From the NCBI GenBank assembly GCA_001632435.1, contig KV424077.1, positions 1-64,000 on the forward strand: DNA of 64,000 nt, read 5' to 3'. This document shows positions 22,370-33,570 of this stretch, one piece after another. The notes beneath the pieces are model-generated. The model ran no database searches and had not been told where the DNA came from. It saw only the letters and a list, made by a program, of their open reading frames with translations. Source of the stretch: Calocera cornea HHB12733. Its lineage: Eukaryota > Basidiomycota > Dacrymycetes > Dacrymycetales > Dacrymycetaceae. The translations under genes and the position numbers were made by a program. Numbering within the stretch: position 1 is the stretch's first letter; each line of letters opens with the position of its first letter.

Positions 22370-25059
22370 CTACATTAGCTCTTCGAAGGATCTTGACCTC
22401 CCCTTTGGTACCACATTGGGATCGAAGTCCTCTATCTCGGACATGGGGATAAGCCCCCATTCTGGCTCCCAGCGATTATTAAACCCGGCTGTCCCAGCCT
22501 TATTTTTATACCATCCGAGCTCCACCTGCAGACCTCGGAAGCTGGACTCTATGCTGAAGAAGTCCTTCCAGGTCCGTGGGTGAATTAAAAGTCGAAGTAG
22601 CGGGATACCGGTAGCGGCACGGGCTTGTACAAAGCTTACAAGAGTGCTCTCGGGCGCAAAGGTGCCATTGCCCATCTCGCGAATCATCAAGGTCTTCAGA
22701 GTGGGCAGTAGTAGCATGCCGAGCCCCTCCCCCAGGATGGTCTGGTTGAGAAAGGTACAGCGGTCCACACGGAGTATCTCCAACGAGGTTAACTCCTTCA
22801 GAACGAAGGTGTGGATCGTATATCGAAAATCTGTCTTCATGGTGAGAAACTTCAATCGCGGCCAGTAACGAGCCACGCTGCTGGCAAGATGTTCTTCCTC
22901 CACTATCGCTGCACTGAGGGCCAAGTGTACGAACCGCGCCTTTGAAAATATTCGCATCAAGGCGTGTGCCGTGCCAGGGCTACATGGTGTAGTAAGACTG
23001 AGAGATTTCATACTCGCAAGTTGCGGGGATGGCAAGTGATGATGTCGAGCATTTGCCTTGCTTGGAGCGGTCGGCAAAGAAGCTTGAAAAGAGTGGGCCT
23101 GTCCTGCTGAAGGCGTGGCATCCATAAAGACTTCTTCTAGACCTGGCAAATGGAGTAGAAGGTCGCCGAGCTTCCACAACGACCAGCTGCAGGGGTCTGC
23201 ATCTTCTTCAAAACTCACATCGAGGGACATACTGCGCAACCCCCATGTCGACAGGCCCTCGACGGTTGCAGGACTCGGAACTCCTCTCATGATAAGTGTC
23301 TTCAGCTTGGGGGCCCGTCTTTGAATGATTTCCAGGAATGGTAGTCCAGTGATAACAGGTCGGTTACCGCCATGTAGTATCACGGACTCAACAGACGGGG
23401 TCGACAGGAAAATTGCGTCCAGATCATGATGCTCCTCCCACTTGTAGTGGCCAATGTCGGTGAGCCAAAGGTTTGTGATAGGGAGCTCGTGGAGGGGCAA
23501 AGTCTGAAAATATTTGGCCCAGGGCTCGTGTATGTCGAGAAAGGGGATTATGACCCCAGTTATACGCGGCTTCTCTTGCAAAATTCTCCTTGGGGGGGTG
23601 CTGAGTTTTCCAAGGTATTTCAGGTCCAGATATCGTGTACCATCGGCTGTCTGAAATACATGTTATATGTCGTATGTGTGGCATTGTGCAGTCACATTAC
23701 CACGTTATCTTCCATGTAGATGCTCTGCTGAATATCTTCCTCCACCTGTTGCAAAGACGGTCGTTCTTGGGCCCGTATATCCGACCAGCAGTTTAGCATA
23801 AGGGACCATCGATCGTCATCCAGACCGCCACAGTTACCCGTCGGTCTTTCCGGATTGATGCCCTGGAACACATCCACAATGACTTCATAATCTGGTTTCC
23901 CCTGGAACGGCGGCGCGCCGGTTAAGATCTGTACTGGTCGTGAGGCAACCTCCAAGATGTTCTTTAGAATAGGCCATACCTCCAGGAAAGTGCGCATCAT
24001 TTCGAAGATGTCGCTCTGCCTCGACTTTGCACTCGAGGGTCTCAATCCGTATCCGGCTGGATTCAGTCGTTCGAACGCAAGCCATCTGGCGTTACCATTC
24101 CCCGCCGTGCTAGTGGTGGCGATGTTATCTTGCCTTGACACGTCCATCATTTGCGCCAAGCCGAAATCTGTAAGCTGCGCTGTTGGAAAACCATACTCGT
24201 CCATCTCAATGAGAATATTGTTCTACAATGATCATTGTTAGCAGTTGGTGCTGCATGCAGACAAACGACTTACTCCCTTCAAGTCTCCATGTATAACTGG
24301 TCCAGATGGCCGGGAGTGAAGGTACAAGACAGCATGCACGATGTCGAGTAACTGTCCCGGATTAGATTTGTGAGTTTGGGGTAGAGTACGGATTCCGCTC
24401 ACCCAGGACAGGCGGGAAACATTTGGATGGTCTTTGATATATTCCATGATGTTTCCGCCCGACATCCAAGGTGCCACCATACATAGTTGTGAGAAGCCGC
24501 CGGGGCAGATCTTGGCGTAATCGGCAACTCCGAGAAGGGGAACGATGTAGGGATGAGAAAGACTGGACCAGATCAATGCTTCTCTCGTGGAAAGCTGAAC
24601 ACGGTATCAGGCGACGTTCGGTGTCTCCCAGCTAAGTGCTCACTTCAAGAGCTCTCGTCGGTGGCCTTTTGTGATCAAAGAAGACTTTGACGGCAACCAA
24701 CTCGTTCCTCGTTGTGTGCGTACGATAAACTCTAGCGAATGCGCCCTGGTCGACTTGCTGTGCGGTACGTTCGAGGACCAGCTGTGCATTCATGTCGAAC
24801 TTTGCTGGGAAAAGCTTGAACACATTCGGCAGAGTCCAGTCATAGGAGCACTAGGAGGGGCTCAACCAGGGCTATACCCAACCACCCAAAACTTACGTGC
24901 GATTTATGCTCGCGACAAGCACTGCAGGTCGGCTGTACGCCGTCGCATGTCATTTTACTATGAATGGGTTGCCTTGAATTCAACCCTGACGCACGGTGAG
25001 GACGACACAGCTCACCGCGTGGAGCATGATAAGCAGCTGGGTACGTCTGGGGAATCCAT
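22370..25059 (-). CDS. K-C: Zn2Cys6 - protein kinase - LRR-like fusion protein, 777 aa
   Basis: Eight exons (25059-25016, 24957-24897, 24850-24644, 24594-24403, 24351-24274, 24222-23980, 23928-23701, 23650-22370) splice in phase to 777 residues, the same length as K-A. The Zn2Cys6 cluster is at residues 9-36 (CLSC, TRKMTCDGVQPTC, SAC, then HCSYDW). The kinase has QGAFARVY, VAVK Lys90, HGDLKGNN Asp191, DFG Asp213, WLAFERLNP, and RPSLQQVEEDI near residue 340. The junction to the LRR-like half (exon 7 to 8) is in frame (EDNV-TADGTRYLDLK), so kinase and repeat are one chain. Leu-rich units run to the end (RSRSFEELM). No signal peptide or membrane segment is seen. It is probably nuclear; partner and substrate are unknown. 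Confidence 0.87.
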
Positions 25060-25676
25060 ACTGAAGCGGTCTGCTAATGGATGATCAACAAGGAGTTGGT
25101 ACAAGCTTGATGGTCGCGACCAGCAAGACGGGACTGGTGCTCGGAAACGCGTTCCGACAGAGATAGGGCGCGTCAGAAGATCGGATGCCATCGATACGGT
25201 CGGGAGCGGGACGAAACTGACAGCGTGGCATCAGAGATACACGTTATTCTCGCATTGAGGAAGACGTTGCGCGTAGATAACCATCTAATATCAGTGCGAA
25301 TGAGCTCGCACGAACGAGCCTCCAATGAGAACCGATCGATATATAGTCGCGTCACGACAGAAGTTAGAGCACAGGACGGAAGGGGAAAGTCATGGGAGCA
25401 TGTGTCCCGATCACTCGTCTTCCGCGTCTGGACTCTGGAGGTAGCGGTCCCGCGCCTTCAGCGCTCGTGCTCATCCCCCTTGACATCCCATGCCCAAGCA
25501 ACGATAATTTCGGTGTTTGCTTCAAGTCAAGAAGCACCAGCATAGTCACCCGGTCCAATTATCGGACGATACCGTATAATTGCCCCCTAGATCGACCGAA
25601 CAACTGATATATGCGCCCGCGACACTAGCATATATTACACCAGGACATAACAATGAGCATGCAGAGTAGGTAGAAC
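25060..25676. other. intergenic, nothing supported
   Basis: This holds the upstream region of K-C and the 3' flank of NOC2. Short frames here show no conserved motif. It marks the boundary between the tandem kinase array and the housekeeping block. Confidence 0.4.
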
Positions 25677-28080
25677 CTAGCTTTCTACCATCTCAGACCC
25701 TCCCAGTCGTGCCTAGGAGTGGAGTAAGCGACTGAACTCGTAACATGGCGTTCATTGCTCACCTTCTCTAATACCGCCTTCCTCTTCTCCCTAGCCTTCC
25801 TCTGTACCTTCATCCACTTCCCTATCGGGCTGTCGGCAACGTCTATTGAGGACTGGAAATGTTGAACGTCGCTCCTATCGGCAGGTCCGAAAGACACGCC
25901 CGACCGCTTCTTCTCCATCCACTTCGAGTGGTCCTCAAGTCGCTCAACGAGAGGCTTGAAGGTCGACGTGAGCTTCTGACTGTTCGTCTTCTTCATCGTT
26001 CGGCGAACCAAGATCGTGACAGGTACGGCGAGCTCTGGGAAGGCGATGCTATTTCCAGCGGTCGCAAACCAAGCGCCGAGCAAGTAGGCGCATTCGTCTG
26101 CCAGCGCCTCTTGATAGAGTCGCGTCCGGAGATATGGTGCCGGTACACGGATGAAGATCTCCAGATCTAGCGGTCGCTGTGTTGAGGGCTTCGGTTTGTG
26201 CGAGAACTCGGATGAGGTGATGATTTGGAGGATGAAGGGCGAAAGCGGCACGAACACGCCGGTGTGCCGAATGAGGTGCAGTAGTGATCGTAGGCAATGG
26301 AGGTGGAGGGGGAAATAGCGGGGTGTAGGAATCAACCTGTAGCCGGTCAGGGTATTGTCACGAGGGCGACGAATATGACTTACTTGATAGCGCCAATAGT
26401 AACCTGCACGAGCGGGTAGATCAGCGCATGGAGTGCGCTCTCCTCCCCACTAGCCGCCTGCGCATCCTTGTCGCAAGCCTTGGCGAGCACGATTGACCAG
26501 AAGTCGAGCGAGTGCACGTACTGCCAGTTGTAGACAGCCTTGTACGCCTCCTTGCTCTTGACCTTCATGCTCTCCCGCAGGTGGATCGCCAGCTGACGGA
26601 TGTACCGGAACGCATGCTGGTACGCCGCCTCGTGGTCGATCATGTATATCTCCGATGCGGAGTTTTTCATCAGGTTGATGGAGGGGAGGGTGTGGATGGT
26701 CGTGGATCGAGATGAACGGACGAGCGAGACGTATGTCCCTTTCAGGCACATGTCGAGGATGCTCTGATCTTGGCTGGCAGCAAGTCGGCGGATCGCAAGG
26801 AGAGCCGTCATGCGAGTGTCATCTGTCCCGCTTGACCAGAGCTCGAGTAGCAGCTTGAGGTAGTCCCTGACGACCTTGCGGCTCGAGACGATGTAGGGGA
26901 TGACCTTTGCCGAGTCGGACAGGACGAGCACCTTCATATCACCGTCCGGCAGCTGCTCGAGAAGATGCAAGATGTTGTTGAAGTACGACAGGATCATCTT
27001 CTGGAGCGTGGCGTGCTTCTTGTTTTGTGCGGGAGGTTTGCTGTGCATGACGATTAGCAGTAGCTCTCAGACCAAGGTGGCGAGACTTACTATCGCCCAT
27101 CCGGCAATGTTTTGTAGGGGAGATGATGGGACAGCACAATCGGTGTATACTTGAGCGCAGTGACAACCAGCTTGTTGAACACTGAATACGCCGTCAGGGG
27201 TATGTACTGGTGGGAATACGGGAGGTGACGCACCTGACGAGCTGCCTATCGAGTATGCATACTCAGAACCATCCTCCTCGTTCATATGTGCAGCAGCACG
27301 GAAGGCCAAAAGCATCCTTCTCAAAGACCGCAATGACCGATGCTATCGACAGAGTTCAGCAAGAGTGAAGCTGTGTTCGGGGATACAGACGCACCTCAAG
27401 AAGAGCCTTCTGCCATGCCCGCAACATCTCCTTCGTCACCTCCTTGCCTGCCGGTGGTGCGACAGGTCCCTCCTCTTCGATCTCCTCCGCCTCCTCATCA
27501 TCAGCCATCTCCTCATCCTCACCGTCATCCTGACCCTCGTCCTCCTCAACCTCATTTCCGAACTCGAGCAACTCCTTGTCGTTTTGCTGGAGGTACTTGT
27601 AGAACTCGGGATCCGTCTCCTTCAGTCGCTCAAGGTCCATCTTGTGCGCCTCTTCATCTCCCTCGAGCTCATCCACCGATGCAAATGACTGGTCATCGTC
27701 GACTTCGTCTTCCTCCCCTTCCTCTTCTTCGTCGGAGTCGCCACCTTCGGGTGCATCGTCGCCGTTCATGAAGCCTGCGCCAAGGAAGTCGTCGACCGTC
27801 ATTCCGTTCAGCCTATCTCATGTCACACCATGTCCATTCGGATACTACATATGACGCACTGATCATCATCATCATCCCCAGCGCCCTTCTTCGCATCGTC
27901 GTCCTCATCATCGTCGTTCGCCGCTTCCTTTCCCTTGCCGTTCGTCCGACCCTTGCCTGCAGGTCCCTTCCGCTTCGCGATGACCTGCTTGACCTTGCGC
28001 TGCTTATGCCTCTGCTCAATCTGCTGCTTTAGCTTGCCAGACGAGATGAAACGCTTTGTCGCTTTTGTTGTTTTCGCCAT
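25677..28080 (-). CDS. NOC2: nucleolar complex protein 2 (NOC2)
   Basis: NOC2 works with NOC1 or NOC3 in the nucleolus and nucleoplasm to mature and export pre-60S ribosomal particles. The start ATG at 28080 opens a basic N terminus (MAKTTKATKRFISSGKLKQQ) followed by long acidic runs. Exon 2 carries LNGMTVDDFLGAGFM and LKETDPEFYKYLQQNDKELL. Later exons encode VFNKLVVTALKYTPIVL, QKMILSYFNNILHLLEQLPD, then AYNWQYVHSLDFWS-type sequence typical of the NOC2 core, and LIPTPRYFPLHLHCLRSL. At the end, splicing a GTGAGC donor to a CTCCTAG acceptor gives EKARLGGSEMVES and a stop at 25679-25677, which fits better than reading through to 25685. Introns are short and in phase where checked. A fragment of its 5' end reappears at 41570-41717. 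Confidence 0.92.
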
Positions 28081-28223
28081 GGTGGGGTATCGACGATGAG
28101 CGAGGTGATTTTGGGAGACCTGGCTTGCCTCAGGGTGCACGAAATTTCACACAGGTTCTCGGTGGCTGTGTCGAACGCTTAGGAGTGTGAGGGAACATCA
28201 CTAAAAACAGGCCGCATAGACAA

Positions 28224-29579
28224 GGCCTGATAAGGGCTTATGAGGCGCGAAATGGCTGAAATGTCCGCAACCCTTGCAGACCTTGCCACAAGGCCTTATA
28301 AGGCCAGGCACCGGGCTGCTGGTTGCAGACAAGCCCGACAACCATTATTGTTTTGCTAACAATTGCGATAATCATGTTTCTTTCATGCATCTCATATGCC
28401 CTCATAAGGACAGTGTGCCCTTTTGCACTTTCAACAGTGTTATTGCACCGGATGTACACCTTACCTGAACCTCTTATCTGAGGAATCCTTTCATTCATGC
28501 TAGGGAATTGTGTGCGCTCCGGCACTGTTTGTGTAGCTGTATCCGGTATAACCATTCAATTGTAATCTAACTAAGCCTACATGCTTGTCCAGCTCATCCC
28601 TAACACTTTTAGCACAATGGTCTCGGTGGGTGCACAGCTGTGTGGGTCGACCTTGTGTCACCAAAAGACGAGACCTGCATGTATGAGGTTCAGGTAAGCA
28701 AGGTTCAGGTAAAGCAAAGACGGGCATACCTCTCATGATATTACCAAGGAAAGACGCACCTACATATGCAAGGTTCAGGTAAGCAAGGTTCAGGTAAGGG
28801 AAGACCGGCATACTTTATGTACCATTATTGGACCCCTCGCATAAATGCTACCTGAACTCCGTACATCCTGTAGATTAGCACAATACTCCGGATAGAGGTT
28901 CAGGTGTTGCTTACATGTAGTAAGGCATAAGCCGGGACCCGGACTTGCAAGGGAAGAACAGTGACTATCAGAGGAGGGAGGGATCGTGCCAGGTGGGGGC
29001 CAGGTTTATTGGGAGGGTGTGTGCGGGAGGCCCATCTCAGCCTGGCAGTCATATACTGACAAGTTGCTCTGATTTACAAGCTTGATTGCGCAAGCGTGAC
29101 CAGACCCTATCAATAAACAAGCCAAGCACGTGCTTGCAGCTTGCATTAAGCATGCCTGGTTTCATATTGACTCCGGCCCTGAGAATTCTGTGGAACACCG
29201 GGTTGTGACCGGAATTGAAGTTGCGCATGCCAGTGCGGGACGACAAACCCTAGCTTCCACCATTGTATCAAGTGCAAAACTATGCGCAGATTGGTATGGA
29301 AGATTCAAAGAGCACAGTATTGCTTGGAGAATAGCGGCAACAGAGTGTGAAGGCCGCAAACAAAATAGAGAGGTTGTTAGGTTCAGGTAAGAGGTTCAGG
29401 TATACCACAGACAGCATGTTAGGGTAGGAGCGGGCACAGAAATCTCATACCATACTTGTATCTTGGGCTACTCACAATATTATATTACTGTTACAATGTA
29501 ATCACCTGGCATTGCAACCTTGCCTCCGACTTCCCTATACCTGAACCTCAGATGAGGCACCGATATGGCCTGATAAGGG
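28224..29579. repeat. non-coding repeat element with GGTTCAGGTA motifs
   Basis: The motif GGTTCAGGTA or a near variant occurs on the plus strand at 28687, 28702, 28772, 28787, about 28898, 29378 and 29391. Its reverse complement occurs near 28461, 28850 and 29538. The outer limits carry the same 13 bases, GGCCTGATAAGGG, at 28224 and 29567, in direct orientation. No reading frame inside resembles a protein. It lies between NOC2 and the decayed kinase copy K-D and is best read as a non-autonomous or satellite-like element. Confidence 0.5.
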
Positions 29580-29852
29580 TCCATAAGCCCCACAGGGATT
29601 GGCAACGTGCCAAAAGTGCCACAATAATTGTGGACGCAACCCCAAGGGTCTGAAAAGGGGTCCCAAGCTTCGCCCGCTTTTTGTGATGAAGAAGGAAGCG
29701 CCCGCAGGCTATCGGGACCCCATCGATCGATTGTAGAGCGACCATTGCCGAAATGCCAGGCGCTTGTTGTTTATCCATATTGCCTCAGCGAGACAGAAGG
29801 CGTGGCTTTTACCAGTTGCAATTATTGGAAACTGTCTCGTCACGTACTCGCC

Positions 29853-32639
29853 ATGGATGGAGAAGCGGTCAATGACTGCATAGCGTGTGGTGTCAGGTAT
29901 GTCCGATGCGGTCGAACCCACATGGCTTTGCTGAATCAAGCCGAGCAGGAGATACCGATGCGATCGCGGCAATCCCATCGTGCTCCTTATGCATAAGAGA
30001 TTAAAGAGAGGTGTGCTGCCTCACAAGTCGCTGTGGGCTGCAGCCTGACAACCGGCTACAGTGCTCCTACGACTGGACGTTGGGACCTCACATCTATCGA
30101 CTGTTCGGTCAAGATGGACCGCTGACCGACTATGTGGAGCCGATTAAGGACCCGTCGAAAACGTTCATTGGTGGATTCGGGCGAGTCTACAGAGCTACCT
30201 TGACCGAGGGAGGCCGCCAGAGGTGGTTGCATGATGGAGATCAATACGGCGATGTTACCGTCAAAGTCCTCCATGAGTACAAATGGAGCGCTTCTCGGAG
30301 TCTAATGGTGCGCCCCCATTGTGCCACTGCACGTTGATCACCCTTATTCATGATCCTGAAGCTTGCCTTGCGTGAAGCTTGGGCGTGGTCCCAGCTGAAG
30401 CATAAGAACGTGGCGCCCTTCTGGGGTATCGCCGATTGCCAGTATCTGTATGCTGGAGCGCCGTCGCAATTCTGTATGCTATCTCCCTGGGCATCTCTCG
30501 GAAACGCGGAAGAATTCTCTAAAAATGTCAGAACACGTTGTACCGATATCCCTTCGTGAGTGGCACGCGCTCGACACCCTCAGAAATGAGGTCTCAAGGA
30601 CTCAGCAGATGCTTGACATCGCTCGCGGACTTCAGTACTTGCACAGCACAACACCAAACCCAATTCTCCATGGCGATCTGAAAGGCGTGAGTGACGCTTA
30701 CCTGCAGCCGTGCCGCTCTCCTGATCGTCATTCCAGAACAACATTCTCGTTAGAGCGGATCCCGTTGATCTGATGCCTCGGGCGCAGCTGTGTGATTTCG
30801 GCCTTTCAGGAATGGCAACAGAGATGGACAGCAATCTTACCACGACAAGTACGGTTTTTAATGGAGATGCACGCTGGTTAGCCTGGGAGCGAATAGACCC
30901 CGAACGCTACGGGATCCCACGTGCGGCCGCGGCTATGACCACCGCCAGCGATGTTTCTGAGATGATGCGAACATTCTGGCAGGCATGGGTTTCCCGCAGC
31001 TTTGTATGCGGTCCTCTCACGTCATGTTAGATCATGAAAGGCAAGGTTCCATATCATGGGCGAAATAACTTCCAGGTTCAAGCGCATATACATAACCAAC
31101 AAAATCCAGATCCACCTACCGATTCCACTTGGGAGAATATGCTGCTGTGGCACGCGATGAAACAATGTTGGAGCCCACAGCGGGAAGATCGGTATGACTG
31201 CGGAACGGTGATGACCATCTTGGAGTATTTGTTAATGCTTCAAACTTATGGGGTGCGCATTTTGACAGCATATCTTAAATGGCGTCTGACAATTGTTAGA
31301 GAGGCCCTGAGTCCTCTATCCTAGCCATCAGCGCCTACATTCGCAAAGAGGTCGAGATTGTCGCTTTGTCGAATCAATGGGCTACTTTCCGAACGGATCG
31401 CTTACGGACTACACTGCCAGAGCTTCCGGCCCTAGACCTTAGTTTGGTTGGCAACGGCTTACGAAGCGGATCCCTGTCCCACTTTGCCCAGTTATCTCCT
31501 CCATCATCGTGGTGGACATTACGCCTAGACTCTGAAGATCCGGGATCCATCCACTATGGCAAGCAGTCGTTGTACGGAAGGCTGTTGAACCTGCGGAACC
31601 TGCATGTTCGGTCGCTCAACGGGCAACCGGGCCCGCCGGAGCCACGACCACCGTTTCTGCCGCAACGAGGGCCGGACTTAGCCCCTGTTCTTCAGGTGCT
31701 GCGCATGGAACAACAGCCCCTGCATTGGTGGACGTATCGGTTTCCACGATTGAGGACTTTGTCTATTCTGTATGACCCGGAGCAGTTGGCACCTGTCGAT
31801 TCGCAATGGCAGAACTTCTTTCGGGCTTGCCCCGTACTCAACCGGCTTGAGCTCATCGATCTTCGCACGATCCCGACTGTGGCCTCCCATTCTCCCACGA
31901 AGATCCCACATATGGACCAACTTGAGTTCCTTCAGATGGGTGATATTACACCGGAGCGCGTTTCCTATCTGGTTCAAACCATGCGAGTTCCAAAGCTGGA
32001 GGACCTTTTCCCGGAGCATATGAGCGACGGGGCTGTCGAGCGCTTGTTGTCCCCTAATCAGCTCCCCCCTTTCCGCGGGCTGACTCTGATCCATCTGGAC
32101 TGCGACACCAGCACCCTCCGTCGGCTTTTCCAAGTGTTCCACACCATCGAAAAGCTCAGTCTCCTCCACCTTGATGTCGTCCTCGAGTCCTCATTGCGGA
32201 AGACAGCAGCCGAGCACGGGACGACCGTGTCCTCCCCCCCTGCGTTACATCCGAGTCCTTGGCTACCCGGGGTATGTGCTGGAGAATGTGCCCTCGGCCG
32301 TGCGAGGCTTGGCAGCCCCCTGCGGCAGATTCGCACCACGGCTGCCTGTTTCGCCTGGCCAGAGTGCGGCTGGTATCCCCGGCGCGGCGGGCGGAGGCGG
32401 AGGCGGAGGCGCGCCTGCGCACCTACCTTGGTGAAGCGATATTATATGCGCTGGGCACGGAGACGGGCATGCGGTGGTTGGGGGACCTCAAGGGGGTCGT
32501 ATTCGGCGGAAGAGGTTCGGGCAAGGAGTCAAGGAGTCCAGGACGAGCGCCCTGCAGGTGGCTTGTGGGAAGGCGTGTCCCGGAGAGATTGCTCGCATGT
32601 CCTCCAGATCAGACCCTAGGTTCGTTCTGGGATGAAGCA
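29853..32639 (+). pseudogene. K-D: decayed divergent Zn2Cys6-kinase-LRR gene
   Basis: The layout follows K-A to K-C. A start exon (29853-29896) has CIAC. Exon 2 (29949-30010) contains YRC then C-S-L-C, but these lie in different frames because the exon is 62 rather than 61 bases, and a TAA follows. Exon 3 has CSYDWTL, GGFGRVYRAT and VTVK. Later exons have HGDLKGNN, DFGLSG, WLAWERIDP and QCWSPQREDRYDC, then an LRR-like half from 31366. Further damage: the donor after exon 4 (TTCGTGAGT) is out of phase, the donor after TFWQ is GC rather than GT, and a run of C at 32231-32239 coincides with a frame change in the LRR-like part (frame 2 continues LRYIRVLGYPGYVLE). These lesions together argue for a pseudogene. 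Sequence is closer to K-E and K-F than to K-A to K-C. Confidence 0.75.
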
Positions 32640-32947
32640 TGATGTCCTCTTGAGCTCGTCCGTCGAGGATATCCTCCCCATCCGTACCATATCAGTGTAT
32701 CACCACGCGTCACTACTGTACCTTTGTAACGACTTTATCGCCCCTGTCCGATGCGGTGCCTCTTACAGCATCAAGATACGGCTGGCTCGTATAGCGACAG
32801 TACAGACAGTGCCCCAGACCGCTCGGAGAGACCGCCGACAGTACTCAGTCGCGTGTGCATGGAGTTCCAGCAGAGCGAGAGTGTTCCAGCCCACGCCACA
32901 ACATACAGCACTGTAGGTAGACTGGCGGATCTGCACCAGGAGAAGCG

Positions 32948-33003
32948 TGCCCCAGTGCTCCGGTGCTCCGGTGCCCCGGTGCTCTGGTGCCCCGGTGCTC
33001 GGG
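32948..33003. repeat. 8-bp minisatellite (CGGTGCTC-type units)
   Basis: About six tandem units of CGGTGCTC, alternating with CGGTGCCC and TGGTGCCC, lie in the otherwise empty stretch 32640-33570 between K-D and the Hsp70-like gene. The rest of that stretch contains no supported gene; its right part is probably the promoter of the gene at 33571. Confidence 0.75.
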
Positions 33004-33570
33004 CCTCAGGCCTCCAGCGGTGGACGATGGGAGGGGAGGAGAATCAGGCGCCGCCGTCCGACGCGGGGAGGCGGGGCGCCAAACGCGGATTTGTGGCGGC
33101 ACCTTGAAATGCGATGATCACGTGATATTCAGGCACCGGGCACATTGCCGTACAGTACTGTACTGTAATAGTAATGTCAGTTCTGTGTTTACGCCGCGCC
33201 ACAGATAGGTGCCCATCGGCCCTCGCCGCGCTACAGCGAGAGAGCGCAAATCCGAGCTGGCTTCGACCACTGGCATTCCAAGCAGTGCGCCTCAGGGTCT
33301 CCGTCCCTAGAGGCTGGGTTGCAGAAGGGCGGAGGCTCAAAGAGGGCCGACAGCGGAAGCAACGGGGTCTGTGCATGTGCCTGGGCCGGGAATGCGCTGA
33401 ACGCAGAGGAGTAGCGCCCGGGACCTTGGCATCACTGTCTGTTCTGCCCTTGACGGCCAGGACGTGCACAGGTTCACGTGCGGGTTATCTGCCCCTCTCC
33501 CGACGATCACTCCTTCTTCGCCTCCCTGTCGGCTCCCGGCTCCTTCTCCGCCCACACCCCACACACGACC

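Noticed and set aside
28680..28810. CRISPR-like spaced repeats
   Set aside because: Spacing is irregular, units are only 10 bases, both orientations occur, and the genome is eukaryotic.
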